Assembly (NCBI GenBank): GCA_019637675.1
Contig: JAHBVE010000001.1
Location: forward strand, 124,001 to 188,000
DNA length: 64,000 nucleotides
Direction: 5' to 3'
Origin: Anaerolineales bacterium
GTDB taxonomy: Bacteria > Chloroflexota > Anaerolineae > Anaerolineales > UBA11579
Below, in pieces: positions 8,092-17,997 of the stretch (positions are counted from its first letter, which is position 1; every line of letters begins with the position of its first letter). The position numbers and the translations under genes were made by a program. The notes below the pieces were generated by a model that saw only the letters and a program-made list of their open reading frames with translations, made no database searches and was not told the DNA's origin.

Positions 8092-8163
8092 GCCACAGGG
8101 GCTGAGGTACACTTTTCACTCTGGCATCAACAGCTCCCAACCAACCCATATCACAGGATGGTT

Positions 8164-9372
<1,209 letters not shown>

Positions 9373-9873
9373 GTGGATAAAGCCGAACGCCAGCAACTCA
9401 TTGAAAAATACGCCACCGCCTTCGATGAATTTGAGGCCGCTCTGAACGCCATCCCCAAAGAGGTCTGGCTCTTCAAGCCCTCGCCGGATGCGTGGAGCGT
9501 GCACGAGAACATCATCCACCTGCTGGATAGCGAGACCAACAGCTTCCTGCGCGCCCGCCGCTTGGTGGCCGAGCCCGGCCAGCCGCTCATGGCCTACGAC
9601 CAGGATGTATGGGCCGTCGAGCTGGACTATCACAGCGAGAACATCGAAGATGCCCTCGCTGTCACCCGCCTGGTGCGCAAGGTCACCCATGACTTCATCA
9701 AGAATCTGCCGGATGAGGTCTGGAGCAACACCGTCATCCACCCGGAGTACGACGAGCCGTACACTTTTGAACGCTGGCTGCGCATCTATTCCAACCATCC
9801 CCGCGCCCACGCCCAGCAAATTACAGAGAACTATCGCATCTGGAAAGAACAGCCGAAACGCGAAACTGATTAA
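9373..9873 (+). CDS. DinB/DUF664-like four-helix metalloprotein
   Basis: This 166-residue protein starts with GTG directly after the thiolase stop. It has the DinB-superfamily layout: a helix with PDAWSVHENIIHLLDSE carrying the first histidines, and NHPRAHAQQITENY near the end carrying the others. Such proteins bind a metal through three histidines; many are uncharacterised or use thiol cofactors. Its position between two acyl-CoA enzymes suggests co-transcription, but no shared function can be read from the sequence. Confidence 0.75.
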   Translation: MDKAERQQLIEKYATAFDEFEAALNAIPKEVWLFKPSPDAWSVHENIIHLLDSETNSFLRARRLVAEPGQPLMAYDQDVWAVELDYHSENIEDALAVTRLVRKVTHDFIKNLPDEVWSNTVIHPEYDEPYTFERWLRIYSNHPRAHAQQITENYRIWKEQPKRETD

Positions 9874-9912
9874 CCGATTAGGGATTAATCGATTAATCCC
9901 CTAATCGGTTAA
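9870..9912. repeat. Near-perfect 43-base foldback hairpin
   Basis: The arms start TTAACCGATTAGGG and end CCCCTAATCGGTTAA, with one bulged G and almost no loop. It includes the stop codon of the DinB-like gene and ends about 14 bases before the Shine-Dalgarno of the next gene. There is no T-run, so it is more likely an mRNA-stability or processing hairpin than a terminator. Confidence 0.6.
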
Positions 9913-9939
9913 TCCCCATCGATGCAAGAGGAGTATTGC

Positions 9940-10788
<849 letters not shown>

Positions 10789-10800
10789 CCTTGGCTCTCT

Positions 10801-10920
10801 GTGTCACCCTGAGCTCAGCGAAGGGCATTTGCATAGCTGCTTTGTAGCTCAACCTGGCAGAAACCTGTGTCACCCTGAGCGCAGCGAAGGGCATTTGCAG
10901 AGTAGGTTTATAGTTCCAAC
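10801..10920. repeat. Two direct 66-base units, palindromic repeat plus copied GIY-YIG gene start
   Basis: The units begin at 10801 and 10867, each with GTGTCACCCTGAGC and the hairpin arms CCCT/AGGG. Both continue through similar sequence to CTGGCAGAAACCT (unit 1) or ATGGCAGAAGCCT (unit 2). The second is the true start of the GIY-YIG gene, so unit 1 ends in a decayed copy of the gene's first codons. Confidence 0.75.
10909..10914 (+). promoter_or_regulatory. -10 box of the first GIY-YIG gene, inside the repeat unit
   Basis: TATAGT ends 6 bases before ATG 10921. The promoter is therefore part of the repeated unit and would travel with the gene. Confidence 0.5.
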
Positions 10921-11217
10921 ATGGCAGAAGCCTACGTCTACATTCTTGGGAACAAAGGCGGCATGCTTTATGTGGGCGTTACGAGTGATCTCCAGCGCCG
11001 CATGTACCAGCACAAGACCAAAGCCACTCCGGGCTACGCCAGCAAGTTAGGCATAAACCGGCTTCTGTATTACGAAACCTTCAATCACATCGTAGATGCA
11101 ATAGCAGCAGAAAAGCAGATCAAGGGTTGGTTGCGCAGCAAAAAGCTGGATTTGATTCGCCAGCACAATCCCGAGTTTCAGGATTTAAGTTCTGATTGGT
11201 TTGAATCAAGCTCCTGA
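10921..11217 (+). CDS. Single-domain GIY-YIG nuclease family protein (copy 1)
   Basis: This 98-residue protein is a bare GIY-YIG domain: AYVYILGNKGGMLYVGVTSDLQRRMYQHK gives the GIY-YIG variant and the catalytic arginine region, and EKQIKGWLRSKKLDLIRQHNPEFQDL is the usual C-terminal helix of the small COG2827/URI group. No separate DNA-binding domain is seen. It is flanked by direct repeats on the left (10801-10920) and an inverted copy on the right (11247-11273). A diverged relative lies at 49688 in the same setting. Function is unknown; DNA cleavage is inferred from the fold. Confidence 0.85.
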   Translation: MAEAYVYILGNKGGMLYVGVTSDLQRRMYQHKTKATPGYASKLGINRLLYYETFNHIVDAIAAEKQIKGWLRSKKLDLIRQHNPEFQDLSSDWFESSS

Positions 11218-11246
11218 TAGCTTGCTTTTTACACTAGGCTGCAGAT

Positions 11247-11273
11247 ACCCTTCGCTGCGCTCAGGGTGACACC
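11247..11273 (-). repeat. Inverted copy of CCCT/AGGG palindromic repeat, right flank of GIY-YIG gene
   Basis: ACCCTTCGCTGCGCTCAGGG followed by TGACACC is the reverse complement of the left-flank repeat. Together they bracket the GIY-YIG gene. Confidence 0.85.
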
Positions 11274-11309
11274 ATGAACGAAGTCTTATGAGGTAGCCTG
11301 CAACTCCCC

Positions 11310-11852
11310 CTACGGACAGAACGCCGCCGAAGACCAGCCAAACAGCTCGCCGTCGTAGTAACTGGCCGCCGGATCAATGTACAAATAGGCCGCCGGGCCA
11401 TAGCTGCGCACGATTCCGATCACAGCCACACAATCGCCCGTCTTCACCCCTTCGTAGTAATAAGAGAATGAAGCCACCCGGAAATGCGAGGAGAGCTCAT
11501 TCGTATCCTCGCTGAAGTGAACGTGATAGTTTCCGCTTGAATCTTGCAAAACGCCGTTTTCGTAGACATTCTGTTCCCCTGTCACGGCGCTGGCCACGCC
11601 ATACACGCACATTTCCTGGTTAATATGCTCAGCCGTGATCGTGTCCCAGCGCACGCAGTCCTCAAAGCCGCGCTCGTCCAGCAGGGTGGGGTGCGGCGTC
11701 GCCGTTGGGGCCGCCGTAGGCTCAGGCGCGGTGGCGCTCGGCGCCAGGGTGGGGCTGGGGGGCAGGGTGGGTGTGGTTGTCGGTTCTGCGGGGGCGGTGC
11801 TGCAAGCGCTGACGACGAGCACAAGCAACAACCACAGGGTGATCTTGGGCAT
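11310..11852 (-). CDS. Lipoprotein with Pro/Thr linker, unknown function
   Basis: This 180-residue protein starts MPKITLWLLLVLVVSACST, a lipoprotein signal with lipobox VSAC. A spacer rich in Pro, Thr and Ala runs to about residue 55, followed by a compact domain with several Cys (FEDCVRWDTI, MCVYGVAS, GDCVAVIGIV) and aromatic residues. ATG 11852 is chosen because GGGAGG lies just upstream. It is divergent from the metzincin gene and shares a regulatory region containing a palindrome. I do not recognise the C-terminal domain. Confidence 0.75.
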   Translation of the reverse strand: MPKITLWLLLVLVVSACSTAPAEPTTTPTLPPSPTLAPSATAPEPTAAPTATPHPTLLDERGFEDCVRWDTITAEHINQEMCVYGVASAVTGEQNVYENGVLQDSSGNYHVHFSEDTNELSSHFRVASFSYYYEGVKTGDCVAVIGIVRSYGPAAYLYIDPAASYYDGELFGWSSAAFCP

Positions 11853-11926
11853 TGCATCCTCCCTTGGTAGTGAATGAAACAAAGTCAATATAACCGCCGC
11901 ACTGACCCATACGTTCTCATGGACAA

Positions 11927-11953
11927 GCGCGAATATTTCAACTATATTCGCGC
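11927..11953. promoter_or_regulatory. Operator-like palindrome between lipoprotein and metzincin genes
   Basis: GCGCGAATAT (11927-11936) and ATATTCGCGC (11944-11953) are perfect 10-base arms around a 7-base spacer. It lies in the 140-base divergent gap, 40 bases before the metzincin start, where a repressor or activator site is expected. No regulator gene is adjacent. Confidence 0.5.
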
Positions 11954-11992
11954 ATCTCATTCGCCTAAGTGCCGTTATCCCCTGGAGGAGAC

Positions 11993-14821
11993 TTGAGCAC
12001 TTTTCATCGCTTCTTACTAAGCATTGGTATCGTCCTGCTCTTTGTAACCCCGCTTTTTTCTCAACCCCAAACAGCGCTTGCACAACAACCTACGCCCAAC
12101 TGCACTCCCGTTGCCGGTGCAGGCGGCGGCTGCACGCCAACACCCAACCCGCCCACGTCCACCCAGCCGGTGCTAGCCATCCCAACCACCCCCACCGGCG
12201 TCATCCTCGGCATCCCGTCCACCAGCACCGCCACAGACGTGCCCTTCGACATTGCCGTTCCCATCCCATCCGAGGGCAATCCCTACACCACCCCGCCCAT
12301 GCCCTTCGGCGCGCTGCCCACCTACACCCCTTCGCCCACGATGGTCTTCGCGGTCGAGGATCCCTCCTTGCCTGATCTCTCGGTATATGCCATCGAAGTC
12401 ACCCAGGGTATCCAGGATCTCGACAACAGCATGCCGCTCATCGCCTTGCGCGGCACGGTCTTGCGCGTCTATACCCGCACCGATTCAGGCACGCTCGGCC
12501 AGGTGCACGGCGCCATCGAGGCCTACCGCAACGGCCAAAAGCTGGCCGGCGGCCCGGTCTACTCCAACAACCAGCCCATCACGGCCCGCCAAAGCGGTCC
12601 GGATCGCCTGGTGGTTGACGACACGCTGAACTTCTTCGTCCCCAACGGCTGGCGCTCAGGCACGGTCACCTACCGCGTCTACGTCTATGCGGTCCACCCC
12701 AACTGGCCGTACTGGTATGAGCCGAATGCTCAGAACAACTACTTTGAGGTCACGGTCACATATGACAAGGCGATCGATCTCAGCGTAGTGTTCGCTCCCA
12801 TGCACTTGCACAACTTCGATGCCGATAAGATCTACACCGGCCAGAACTTCACCTATACCTTTGACCAGACTGCCGCTCAATTGGCCGCCTACATGATGCA
12901 GTTCTACCCGGTGACCAATCTGATCCCCATCTATCAGTCCATCTCCACCATCTTCCCCAAGAACCATCCGCAGAACAAGCACGAGAATGATTGGACCCTG
13001 GTGGAGAACAAGTCCACCAGCGAAATGCTCACCCGCATCCAGTGGACGCGTGATAACTCCGGCTGGCTTGACGATAACTTCTGGTACGGCATGATCTCGC
13101 CTAACCTCCCCTGGTACTGGACCATCCCCCCTGAGGACGGCGGCGGCACTTTCACCGCCACCGGTTTCTCCAACGGCACGGTTGCCATGGGCCAAATGTT
13201 CAGCACCTGGAGCAACGCCACGCCCTGGTTCATGGCCGGCGAGGCCACCATCGTCCACGAGGGCGGCCACAACTATGGCCTCGGTCACTACTCGTGTAAC
13301 GGCAACGAAGAGTTGGGCGGACCGGTTGTGTACTACCCCTACCCGGCCCCCAATTGCTCCATGGCCGCGGTTGACCCGGAAGGCTTCTACGGATACGTGT
13401 GGTACTACCACGTGTGGGATCACATGTCCGGCCCCACGGTCATCAGCAATGACCCCGCCGCCGCCGCGCCCAACCGCGGCTTCCCGCTCATGGGCTACGC
13501 CCAGCCGCAGTACTCCGATCCGTACACCTACTGCAAAGTGATGGACTACCTCGGCGTCGACTGCCAGCCCAGCTCGCTCGGCATTCCTGAGGCCTCCGCC
13601 GGCCAGGTGGCCAGTCTTGTGCAGGGCCAGCCCTTCGCCCAAAATCAACCTGTCCTGCCCAGCTATCTGCAGAACGTGCAGGAGTACCTGCTGGTGGATG
13701 GCGAGGTAAATCAGGCCGAGGGTGCTGCCAGCTTCTACCATGTCCTTCGCACCAGCGATGTCGAAGATAACGCCCTCGAGTCCGCCATGCAGCGCGAGAT
13801 GCACCGCAATGGCGAGATTCATGAGCACAGCCATCACGGCGACGAGGAGCAGTTCGTCCTCTCGCTCGAGGCGGCCGATGGCGCCCAGCTCTTCAGCCTG
13901 CCGCTCATCAACTTTGGCATCTCGGCCCATGTGCCGCCGCCAAACTTCCCCTTCACGGAGCTGGTGCCCTTCTCCGAAGGCTTGCACTACATCCGCATCC
14001 GCCTGGGCGACGCCATCCTGAGTGAGCGCATCGTCAGCCCCAATGCACCCACCGTCACCCTGCTCAGCCCCGTCGAAGGCGGCGAGCTGAACGCGCCGCT
14101 GGAAGTCCGCTGGCAGGCCGAGGATGCCGACGGGGATGAGCTGACCTACATGCTCCAGTACAGCCCGGATGGCGGAGACAACTGGCTGCTGCTCGCCACC
14201 GATATCAGCGAGGCGGCCGCCACCCTCAGCGAGCTGACCCAGCTGCCCGGCTCCGAGAACGGCGTGTTCCGCGTCACGGCCATGGACGGCGTCAACACCG
14301 GTGTGGCCGTTACCGAGCTTCCCCTCTCGGCGCCCAACCAGCCGCCGGCTGTCACCATCGTTTCGCCCCGCCCCGAAGCCAGCGTCGAGACCAATGGCTT
14401 CCTCCACTTCCTCGGCTCTGCCTATGACCTGGAGGAGGGCGCCATTCCGGATGAATCGCTGGTCTGGGTCTCCAACCTCGACGGCGAGTTCGGCCGCGGG
14501 TTCTCCTTTGAAACCAACGCCCTCTCCTCCGGCTTGCATGAGATCACCCTCAATGCCACCGACCGCCAGGGCGCAACCGGCAGCCGCGTCACCTATGTGT
14601 ATGTGGATGGCAATGTTGTCCGCCCCGTGCCCGATGAAGCCGAGATGGCGATGGTCGCAAGCATCCTGGCAGGTGACCTGCCCGAGCCTTTGGAGCAGGC
14701 CGCTACCCCAACGCCTGACGCTCCCCAGCCCGCGCCGCCGGCTACAGCCTGGCTGTGGATCGGCCTGGGCATCGCCGCCCTGCTGGCTGGCTTGTTCCTG
14801 TTCATGCGCCGTCAGAAGTAA
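11993..14821 (+). CDS. Surface-anchored metzincin-type metalloprotease
   Basis: This is a 942-residue secreted protein. The best start is TTG 11993, four bases after GGAGG; a GTG at 11969 precedes the Shine-Dalgarno. Residues 1 to about 32 are a signal peptide ending near ALAQQ, followed by a Pro/Thr-rich stretch. The catalytic core has HEGGHNYGLGH at about 422-432, the metzincin zinc motif HExxHxxGxxH, and a Met-turn CKVMDYLG near 517. C-terminal beta domains begin around VTLLSPVEGGEL and VTIVSPRPEASV. The end is a transmembrane helix (WLWIGLGIAALLAGLFLFM) with RRQK, a stop-transfer anchor. A strong terminator follows. Substrate is unknown. Confidence 0.88.
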   Translation: MSTFHRFLLSIGIVLLFVTPLFSQPQTALAQQPTPNCTPVAGAGGGCTPTPNPPTSTQPVLAIPTTPTGVILGIPSTSTATDVPFDIAVPIPSEGNPYTTPPMPFGALPTYTPSPTMVFAVEDPSLPDLSVYAIEVTQGIQDLDNSMPLIALRGTVLRVYTRTDSGTLGQVHGAIEAYRNGQKLAGGPVYSNNQPITARQSGPDRLVVDDTLNFFVPNGWRSGTVTYRVYVYAVHPNWPYWYEPNAQNNYFEVTVTYDKAIDLSVVFAPMHLHNFDADKIYTGQNFTYTFDQTAAQLAAYMMQFYPVTNLIPIYQSISTIFPKNHPQNKHENDWTLVENKSTSEMLTRIQWTRDNSGWLDDNFWYGMISPNLPWYWTIPPEDGGGTFTATGFSNGTVAMGQMFSTWSNATPWFMAGEATIVHEGGHNYGLGHYSCNGNEELGGPVVYYPYPAPNCSMAAVDPEGFYGYVWYYHVWDHMSGPTVISNDPAAAAPNRGFPLMGYAQPQYSDPYTYCKVMDYLGVDCQPSSLGIPEASAGQVASLVQGQPFAQNQPVLPSYLQNVQEYLLVDGEVNQAEGAASFYHVLRTSDVEDNALESAMQREMHRNGEIHEHSHHGDEEQFVLSLEAADGAQLFSLPLINFGISAHVPPPNFPFTELVPFSEGLHYIRIRLGDAILSERIVSPNAPTVTLLSPVEGGELNAPLEVRWQAEDADGDELTYMLQYSPDGGDNWLLLATDISEAAATLSELTQLPGSENGVFRVTAMDGVNTGVAVTELPLSAPNQPPAVTIVSPRPEASVETNGFLHFLGSAYDLEEGAIPDESLVWVSNLDGEFGRGFSFETNALSSGLHEITLNATDRQGATGSRVTYVYVDGNVVRPVPDEAEMAMVASILAGDLPEPLEQAATPTPDAPQPAPPATAWLWIGLGIAALLAGLFLFMRRQK

Positions 14822-14840
14822 CCTTTGCCCCACCGCTCAA

Positions 14841-14873
14841 AGAGAGCCTGCCACTGGCAGGCTCTCTTTTTTT
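14841..14873 (+). terminator. Intrinsic terminator of metzincin gene
   Basis: AGAGAGCCTGCC and GGCAGGCTCTCT form a perfect 12-base stem with loop ACT, followed by TTTTTT. Confidence 0.95.
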
Positions 14874-14889
14874 GTCACGCTGACCATAC

Positions 14890-14898
14890 TGATAAAAT
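14890..14898 (+). promoter_or_regulatory. Extended -10 box of gatB, leaderless arrangement
   Basis: TGA-TAAAAT ends 6 bases before ATG 14905 and lies 17 bases after the preceding terminator tail. The gap holds only TCCTCC, so a 5' UTR is essentially absent. Confidence 0.6.
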
Positions 14899-14904
14899 TC
14901 CTCC

Positions 14905-16341
14905 ATGACCCAATATGAAGTTGTTATCGGCCTTGAGACCCATATTCAGCTCAACACCGAGAGCAAGATCTTCTGCTCGTGCAGCGCAGACTCGTGGGAT
15001 GATGCGCCCAACACCAACATCTGCCCCGTATGCAGCGGCCTGCCGGGCGTGCTGCCGGTGCTGAACGAAGGCGCCGTGCGCAAGGCCGCCACGCTGGCGG
15101 CCGCCATGGGCGCCGAGTTGCAGCCCGTCTCGCACTTTGACCGCAAGAACTACTTCTACCCAGACCTGCCCAAGGGCTACCAGATCTCGCAGTACGACAT
15201 GCCGCTCGCCACGGGCGGCCACATGGATCTGCCCACCGCCAACGGCACCCGCCGCATTGGCATCCACAAGCTCCACCTGGAGGAGGACGCCGGCAAGACC
15301 GTCAACCGTGCCGATGGCGCTCGCCTCATCGATTTCAATCGCTGCGGCGTGCCGCTGGTCGAGATGGTCACCGGGCCTGACTTGCGCTCGGCGGACGAGG
15401 CGGCCCAATACCTCATCCGCCTGCGCCAGCTCCTGCGCTGGCTGGGCATCTCCGAAGCCGACATGGAGAAGGGCCACCTGCGCGCCGATGCCAACGTTTC
15501 CATCCGCCCGGTCGGCAGCGATGTGCTCAACACCAAGACCGAGATCAAGAACGTCAACTCGATCGACTCGCTGCGCAGCGCCATCGAGGCCGAGATCGAG
15601 CGCCAGACCCGCGCCGTCGAGGCCGGCGAAACCATCCAGCCCTGGACCCTCGGCTGGGATGAGAACACCGGCACGCTCAGCAAAATGCGCTCCAAGGAAA
15701 CCGAGGCCGACTACCGCTACTTCCGCGAGCCCGACCTGCTGCCCCTGGTGCTCGACGATGCCCGCCGCGCCGAGATCATCGATGCCCTGCCTGAGTTGCC
15801 GCTGGCGCGTCGCCAGCGCTTCATCGAGCAGGTCGGCCTGCCGGAGTATGACGCCGATATCCTCAGCGGCGAGCGCGCCCTCTCCTACTACTTCGAGACC
15901 GCCGCCAGCGCATACGGCGGCGACATTAAGCGCGTCTCCAACTGGCTCATGAATGATGTACTCGCCATGCTCAACGAGAGCGGCCAAACTGCCGACCAAC
16001 TCAAGCTGACCCCGCAATACTTTGCCGATGTGCTCAAACTGATGGACAGCGGCGCCGTCAACACGCCCACTGGCAAGAGCTTGCTGCTCAAGGTGCAAGC
16101 CAGCGGGCAAGCACCCGCCGACATCGTCCAGGCCGAAGGCCTGGCCCAGGTCTCCGACGAGACCGAACTGCGCAAGATCGCTGAAGACATTATCGCCACC
16201 AACCCGGACAATGTCGCCAGCTTCCGCGCCGGCAAAGAAGCCCTCATGGGTTGGTTCGTGGGCCAGCTGATGCAGCGCACCAAGGGCAAGGCTGACCCCA
16301 AAGCCGCCGCCCGCATCCTCAACGAACTGTTGCGTGGCTAG
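14905..16341 (+). CDS. gatB: Aspartyl/glutamyl-tRNA(Asn/Gln) amidotransferase subunit B
   Basis: This 478-residue protein activates and amidates mischarged Glu-tRNA(Gln) or Asp-tRNA(Asn) in the GatCAB complex. The family signature GLETHIQLNTESKIFC is at the N-terminus, then CPVCSGLPGVLPVLN, KNYFYPDLPKGYQISQYD, LHLEEDAGK, DFNRCGVPLVEMVT, RADANVSIRPVG, and the C-terminal YqeY-like tRNA-binding tail. Length is typical. GatA and GatC are not in the window. A separate YqeY-like protein is encoded at 54946. Confidence 0.97.
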   Translation: MTQYEVVIGLETHIQLNTESKIFCSCSADSWDDAPNTNICPVCSGLPGVLPVLNEGAVRKAATLAAAMGAELQPVSHFDRKNYFYPDLPKGYQISQYDMPLATGGHMDLPTANGTRRIGIHKLHLEEDAGKTVNRADGARLIDFNRCGVPLVEMVTGPDLRSADEAAQYLIRLRQLLRWLGISEADMEKGHLRADANVSIRPVGSDVLNTKTEIKNVNSIDSLRSAIEAEIERQTRAVEAGETIQPWTLGWDENTGTLSKMRSKETEADYRYFREPDLLPLVLDDARRAEIIDALPELPLARRQRFIEQVGLPEYDADILSGERALSYYFETAASAYGGDIKRVSNWLMNDVLAMLNESGQTADQLKLTPQYFADVLKLMDSGAVNTPTGKSLLLKVQASGQAPADIVQAEGLAQVSDETELRKIAEDIIATNPDNVASFRAGKEALMGWFVGQLMQRTKGKADPKAAARILNELLRG

Positions 16342-16801
16342 TAGCGACCCGCTGCCCGATTTCAGTATCCAGCCGGCTGCACCTCAGCACGCCGAACCCA
16401 TCCGCCAGCTGATCCAGCAGGCTGACCTGTTCCAGCATGGGCTCGACTGGCGCAACTTCCTCGTCGCCCTCACACCCGCCAACGAGTTCATCGGCTGCGG
16501 CCAGGTCAAGCAACACACCGATGGCACCTGGGAGCTGGCCTCGATCGCAGTCCAGCCCGCCTGGCAGGGCCGCGGCGTCGGCCGCGCCATCATCGAAGCC
16601 CTGCTCGCTAGGCACACCGGCGAGCTATACCTCATGAGCATTTCCGCTCTCAAGCCGCTCTACGAGAAGTTTGGTTTTAGTGAAGTCACGGGAGAGTACC
16701 TGCCGAAGTATTTTCGCCGCCTGACTCAGATGCCGGCCATGATTGCCGAATTTGAACGTGTAGATGAACGTATCATGGTGATGAAGCGCGAGGCCGCATG
16801 A
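16334..16801 (+). CDS. GNAT family N-acetyltransferase
   Basis: This 155-residue protein starts at GTG 16334, overlapping the gatB stop by 8 bases. It has an acetyl-CoA loop, VQPAWQGRGVGRAIIEALLARH (motif A), and a C-terminal LKPLYEKFGFSEV segment typical of GNAT folds. The substrate cannot be told. Translational coupling to gatB and to the DCC-family gene (ATGA overlap at 16798) indicates one transcript. Confidence 0.85.
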   Translation: MASSDPLPDFSIQPAAPQHAEPIRQLIQQADLFQHGLDWRNFLVALTPANEFIGCGQVKQHTDGTWELASIAVQPAWQGRGVGRAIIEALLARHTGELYLMSISALKPLYEKFGFSEVTGEYLPKYFRRLTQMPAMIAEFERVDERIMVMKREAA

Positions 16802-17151
16802 AGACTCTTGTGCTCTACGACGGCTACTGCGCCTTGTGCAATCGCAGCGTGCAATTCCTCCAGGCCCGCCAGCGGCCGGGTGCGCTGGAGTACGCTTCCC
16901 TGCAATCACAGCGCGGCCAGCGCGTCCTGCAGGCCGCCGGCCTGCCCACGCAAGATTTTGACAGCATCGTCGTCTCCGACGGTGGGCAGGTCTATTTGCG
17001 CTCAGCCGCCGCCATCCGCCTGCTGCGTTACCTACGTTTCCCCTGGCCGCTCCTCAGCATCCTGCGCCTTGTCCCCCGCTTCCTTCGTGATCCGCTCTAC
17101 GATCTCATTGCCCACAATCGCTACCGCTGGTTCGGCAAGCTGGACAAATAG
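16798..17151 (+). CDS. DCC family thiol-disulfide oxidoreductase-like protein (DUF393)
   Basis: This 117-residue protein has the DUF393 N-terminus LVLYDGYCALCNRSVQFLQ with the DxxCxxC motif, then DSIVVSDGGQVYLRSAAAIRLLRYL, and ends YDLIAHNRYRWFG. The family is predicted to be thioredoxin-like; partners are unknown. It overlaps the GNAT gene by ATGA. Confidence 0.88.
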   Translation: MKTLVLYDGYCALCNRSVQFLQARQRPGALEYASLQSQRGQRVLQAAGLPTQDFDSIVVSDGGQVYLRSAAAIRLLRYLRFPWPLLSILRLVPRFLRDPLYDLIAHNRYRWFGKLDK

Positions 17152-17159
17152 CAGAGATC

Positions 17160-17345
17160 ATGTCGCCCTGAGCGACCCCGCCCGCACTACCGTGTCACCC
17201 TGAGCGCAGCAGACCCGCTCGCAACACCGTGTCACCCTGAGCGCAGCAGACTCGCCCGCACCACCGTGTCCCCCTGAGCGCAGCAGACCCGCCCGCAGTC
17301 CCCGTGTCACCCTGAGCGCAGCGAAGGGTATTCGCTCACCTGATT
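17160..17345 (+). repeat. Tandem array of 37-38-base units built on the palindromic repeat
   Basis: Five units start at about 17160, 17192, 17229, 17266 and 17304. Each begins GTGTCACCCTGAGC or a variant, followed by GCAGCAGAC and C-rich sequence. The last unit restores GCGAAGGGTATTCGCTCACC and is repeated again at 17535. There are no unique spacers, so it is not a CRISPR. Confidence 0.75.
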
Positions 17346-17434
17346 CCAAAACCCTGCCCGCCGAAACATCCGAACCCTGTCATCCCCTCTGGCAAGACTA
17401 ATGTTCACGCGCTACATAGAATACACGCCAGCAA

Positions 17435-17498
17435 GGATTCTTCCCTGGTCCGGCTTCGGCGCTCTGGTGTAGATGCACAAACCCGGTCAGAATGACAC
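17435..17498 (-). repeat. Long-loop palindromic repeat (ATTCT/AGAAT type)
   Basis: On the minus strand it reads GTGTCATTCTGACCGGG, then about 30 bases, then CCAGGGAAGAATCC. The insert resembles those in the copies at 41108 and 54541, which carry different outer stems. Confidence 0.65.
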
Positions 17499-17633
17499 TC
17501 GGGGTAGGGGCGGGTCTCCGGCCCGCCGCAGTACCGTGTCACCCTGAGCGCAGCGAAGGGCATTCGCTCACCTAAACCCCAAAAACCCTGCCCGCCGAAA
17601 CCAAGCACGCCTTCACCGCGCGGGTGCGGGATT

Positions 17634-17909
17634 CCCTTGACACCACACCCCAATCCACCCCCAAAACCCCATCCCCTGTTACAACCACATGCTCAGCCAA
17701 ATCCCACCACGTCGGCCAGTCGTCAAGTTGTATCGGGGCCCCAGCCACCGCCACAACAACAACTTGATATGAAAGGGCAAAGTTAAAACATTAAGTACAT
17801 TAAATACATTTCCTCTAAGCACAGGCTAAACGCTCGAGGCAAATGTTTTAACGAAACCAACTTGCAGGGGGGTATCCAGACAGACATGATGATTATTAAT
17901 AGTTATCTG
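17634..17909 (+). repeat. Dispersed non-coding element, copy 1
   Basis: The core is 17782-17909. It starts with GTTAAAACA, has AAATGTTTTAACGAAACC at 17841-17858 (its TGTTTTAAC is an inverted match to the first block), and ends with a near-palindromic ATTATTAATAGTTATC block (within 17886-17909). A 20-base left flank at 17634-17653 also matches copy 2. The inverted copy is at 27192-27428. A fragment of the middle (17722-17735) recurs at 54836-54849. The core ends 88 bases before the GT39 gene. Confidence 0.8.
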
Positions 17910-17981
17910 ACACCATCGCGAGTAGCCGCCCGCTGCCTTGCCATTGGGACATACTGCGCTGCGCCAGCCGCTACCGCGCCG

Positions 17982-17987
17982 TATAAT
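17982..17987 (+). promoter_or_regulatory. -10 box of GT39 gene
   Basis: A consensus TATAAT ends 10 bases before ATG 17998. The intervening CCCGCCACCC has no Shine-Dalgarno sequence. Confidence 0.55.
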
Positions 17988-17997
17988 CCCGCCACCC

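Larger units (their letters stand above)
17152..17997. repeat. 846-base non-coding region made of several repeat families
   Basis: From left to right it holds the 37-base tandem array, a long-loop ATTCT-type palindrome (17435-17498), a further CCCT/AGGG unit (17535-17570), copy 1 of the inverted non-coding element (17634-17909), and the -10 box of the next gene. No convincing coding sequence is present. Confidence 0.7.

Noticed and set aside
10921..11217. GIY-YIG gene as a group I intron homing endonuclease
   Set aside because: No interrupted host gene or intron-like structure surrounds it; the flanks are intergenic palindromic repeats.
17160..17345. 37-base period array as a CRISPR
   Set aside because: The whole period is repeated with no unique spacers, the units are variants of a dispersed palindrome, and no cas gene is present.
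17782..17858. GTTAAAACA with TGTTTTAAC as a possible integron attC site
   Set aside because: The core boxes do not fit GTTRRRY and RYYYAAC at the key positions, no integrase is present, and the genes between the two copies are chromosomal housekeeping genes rather than cassettes.
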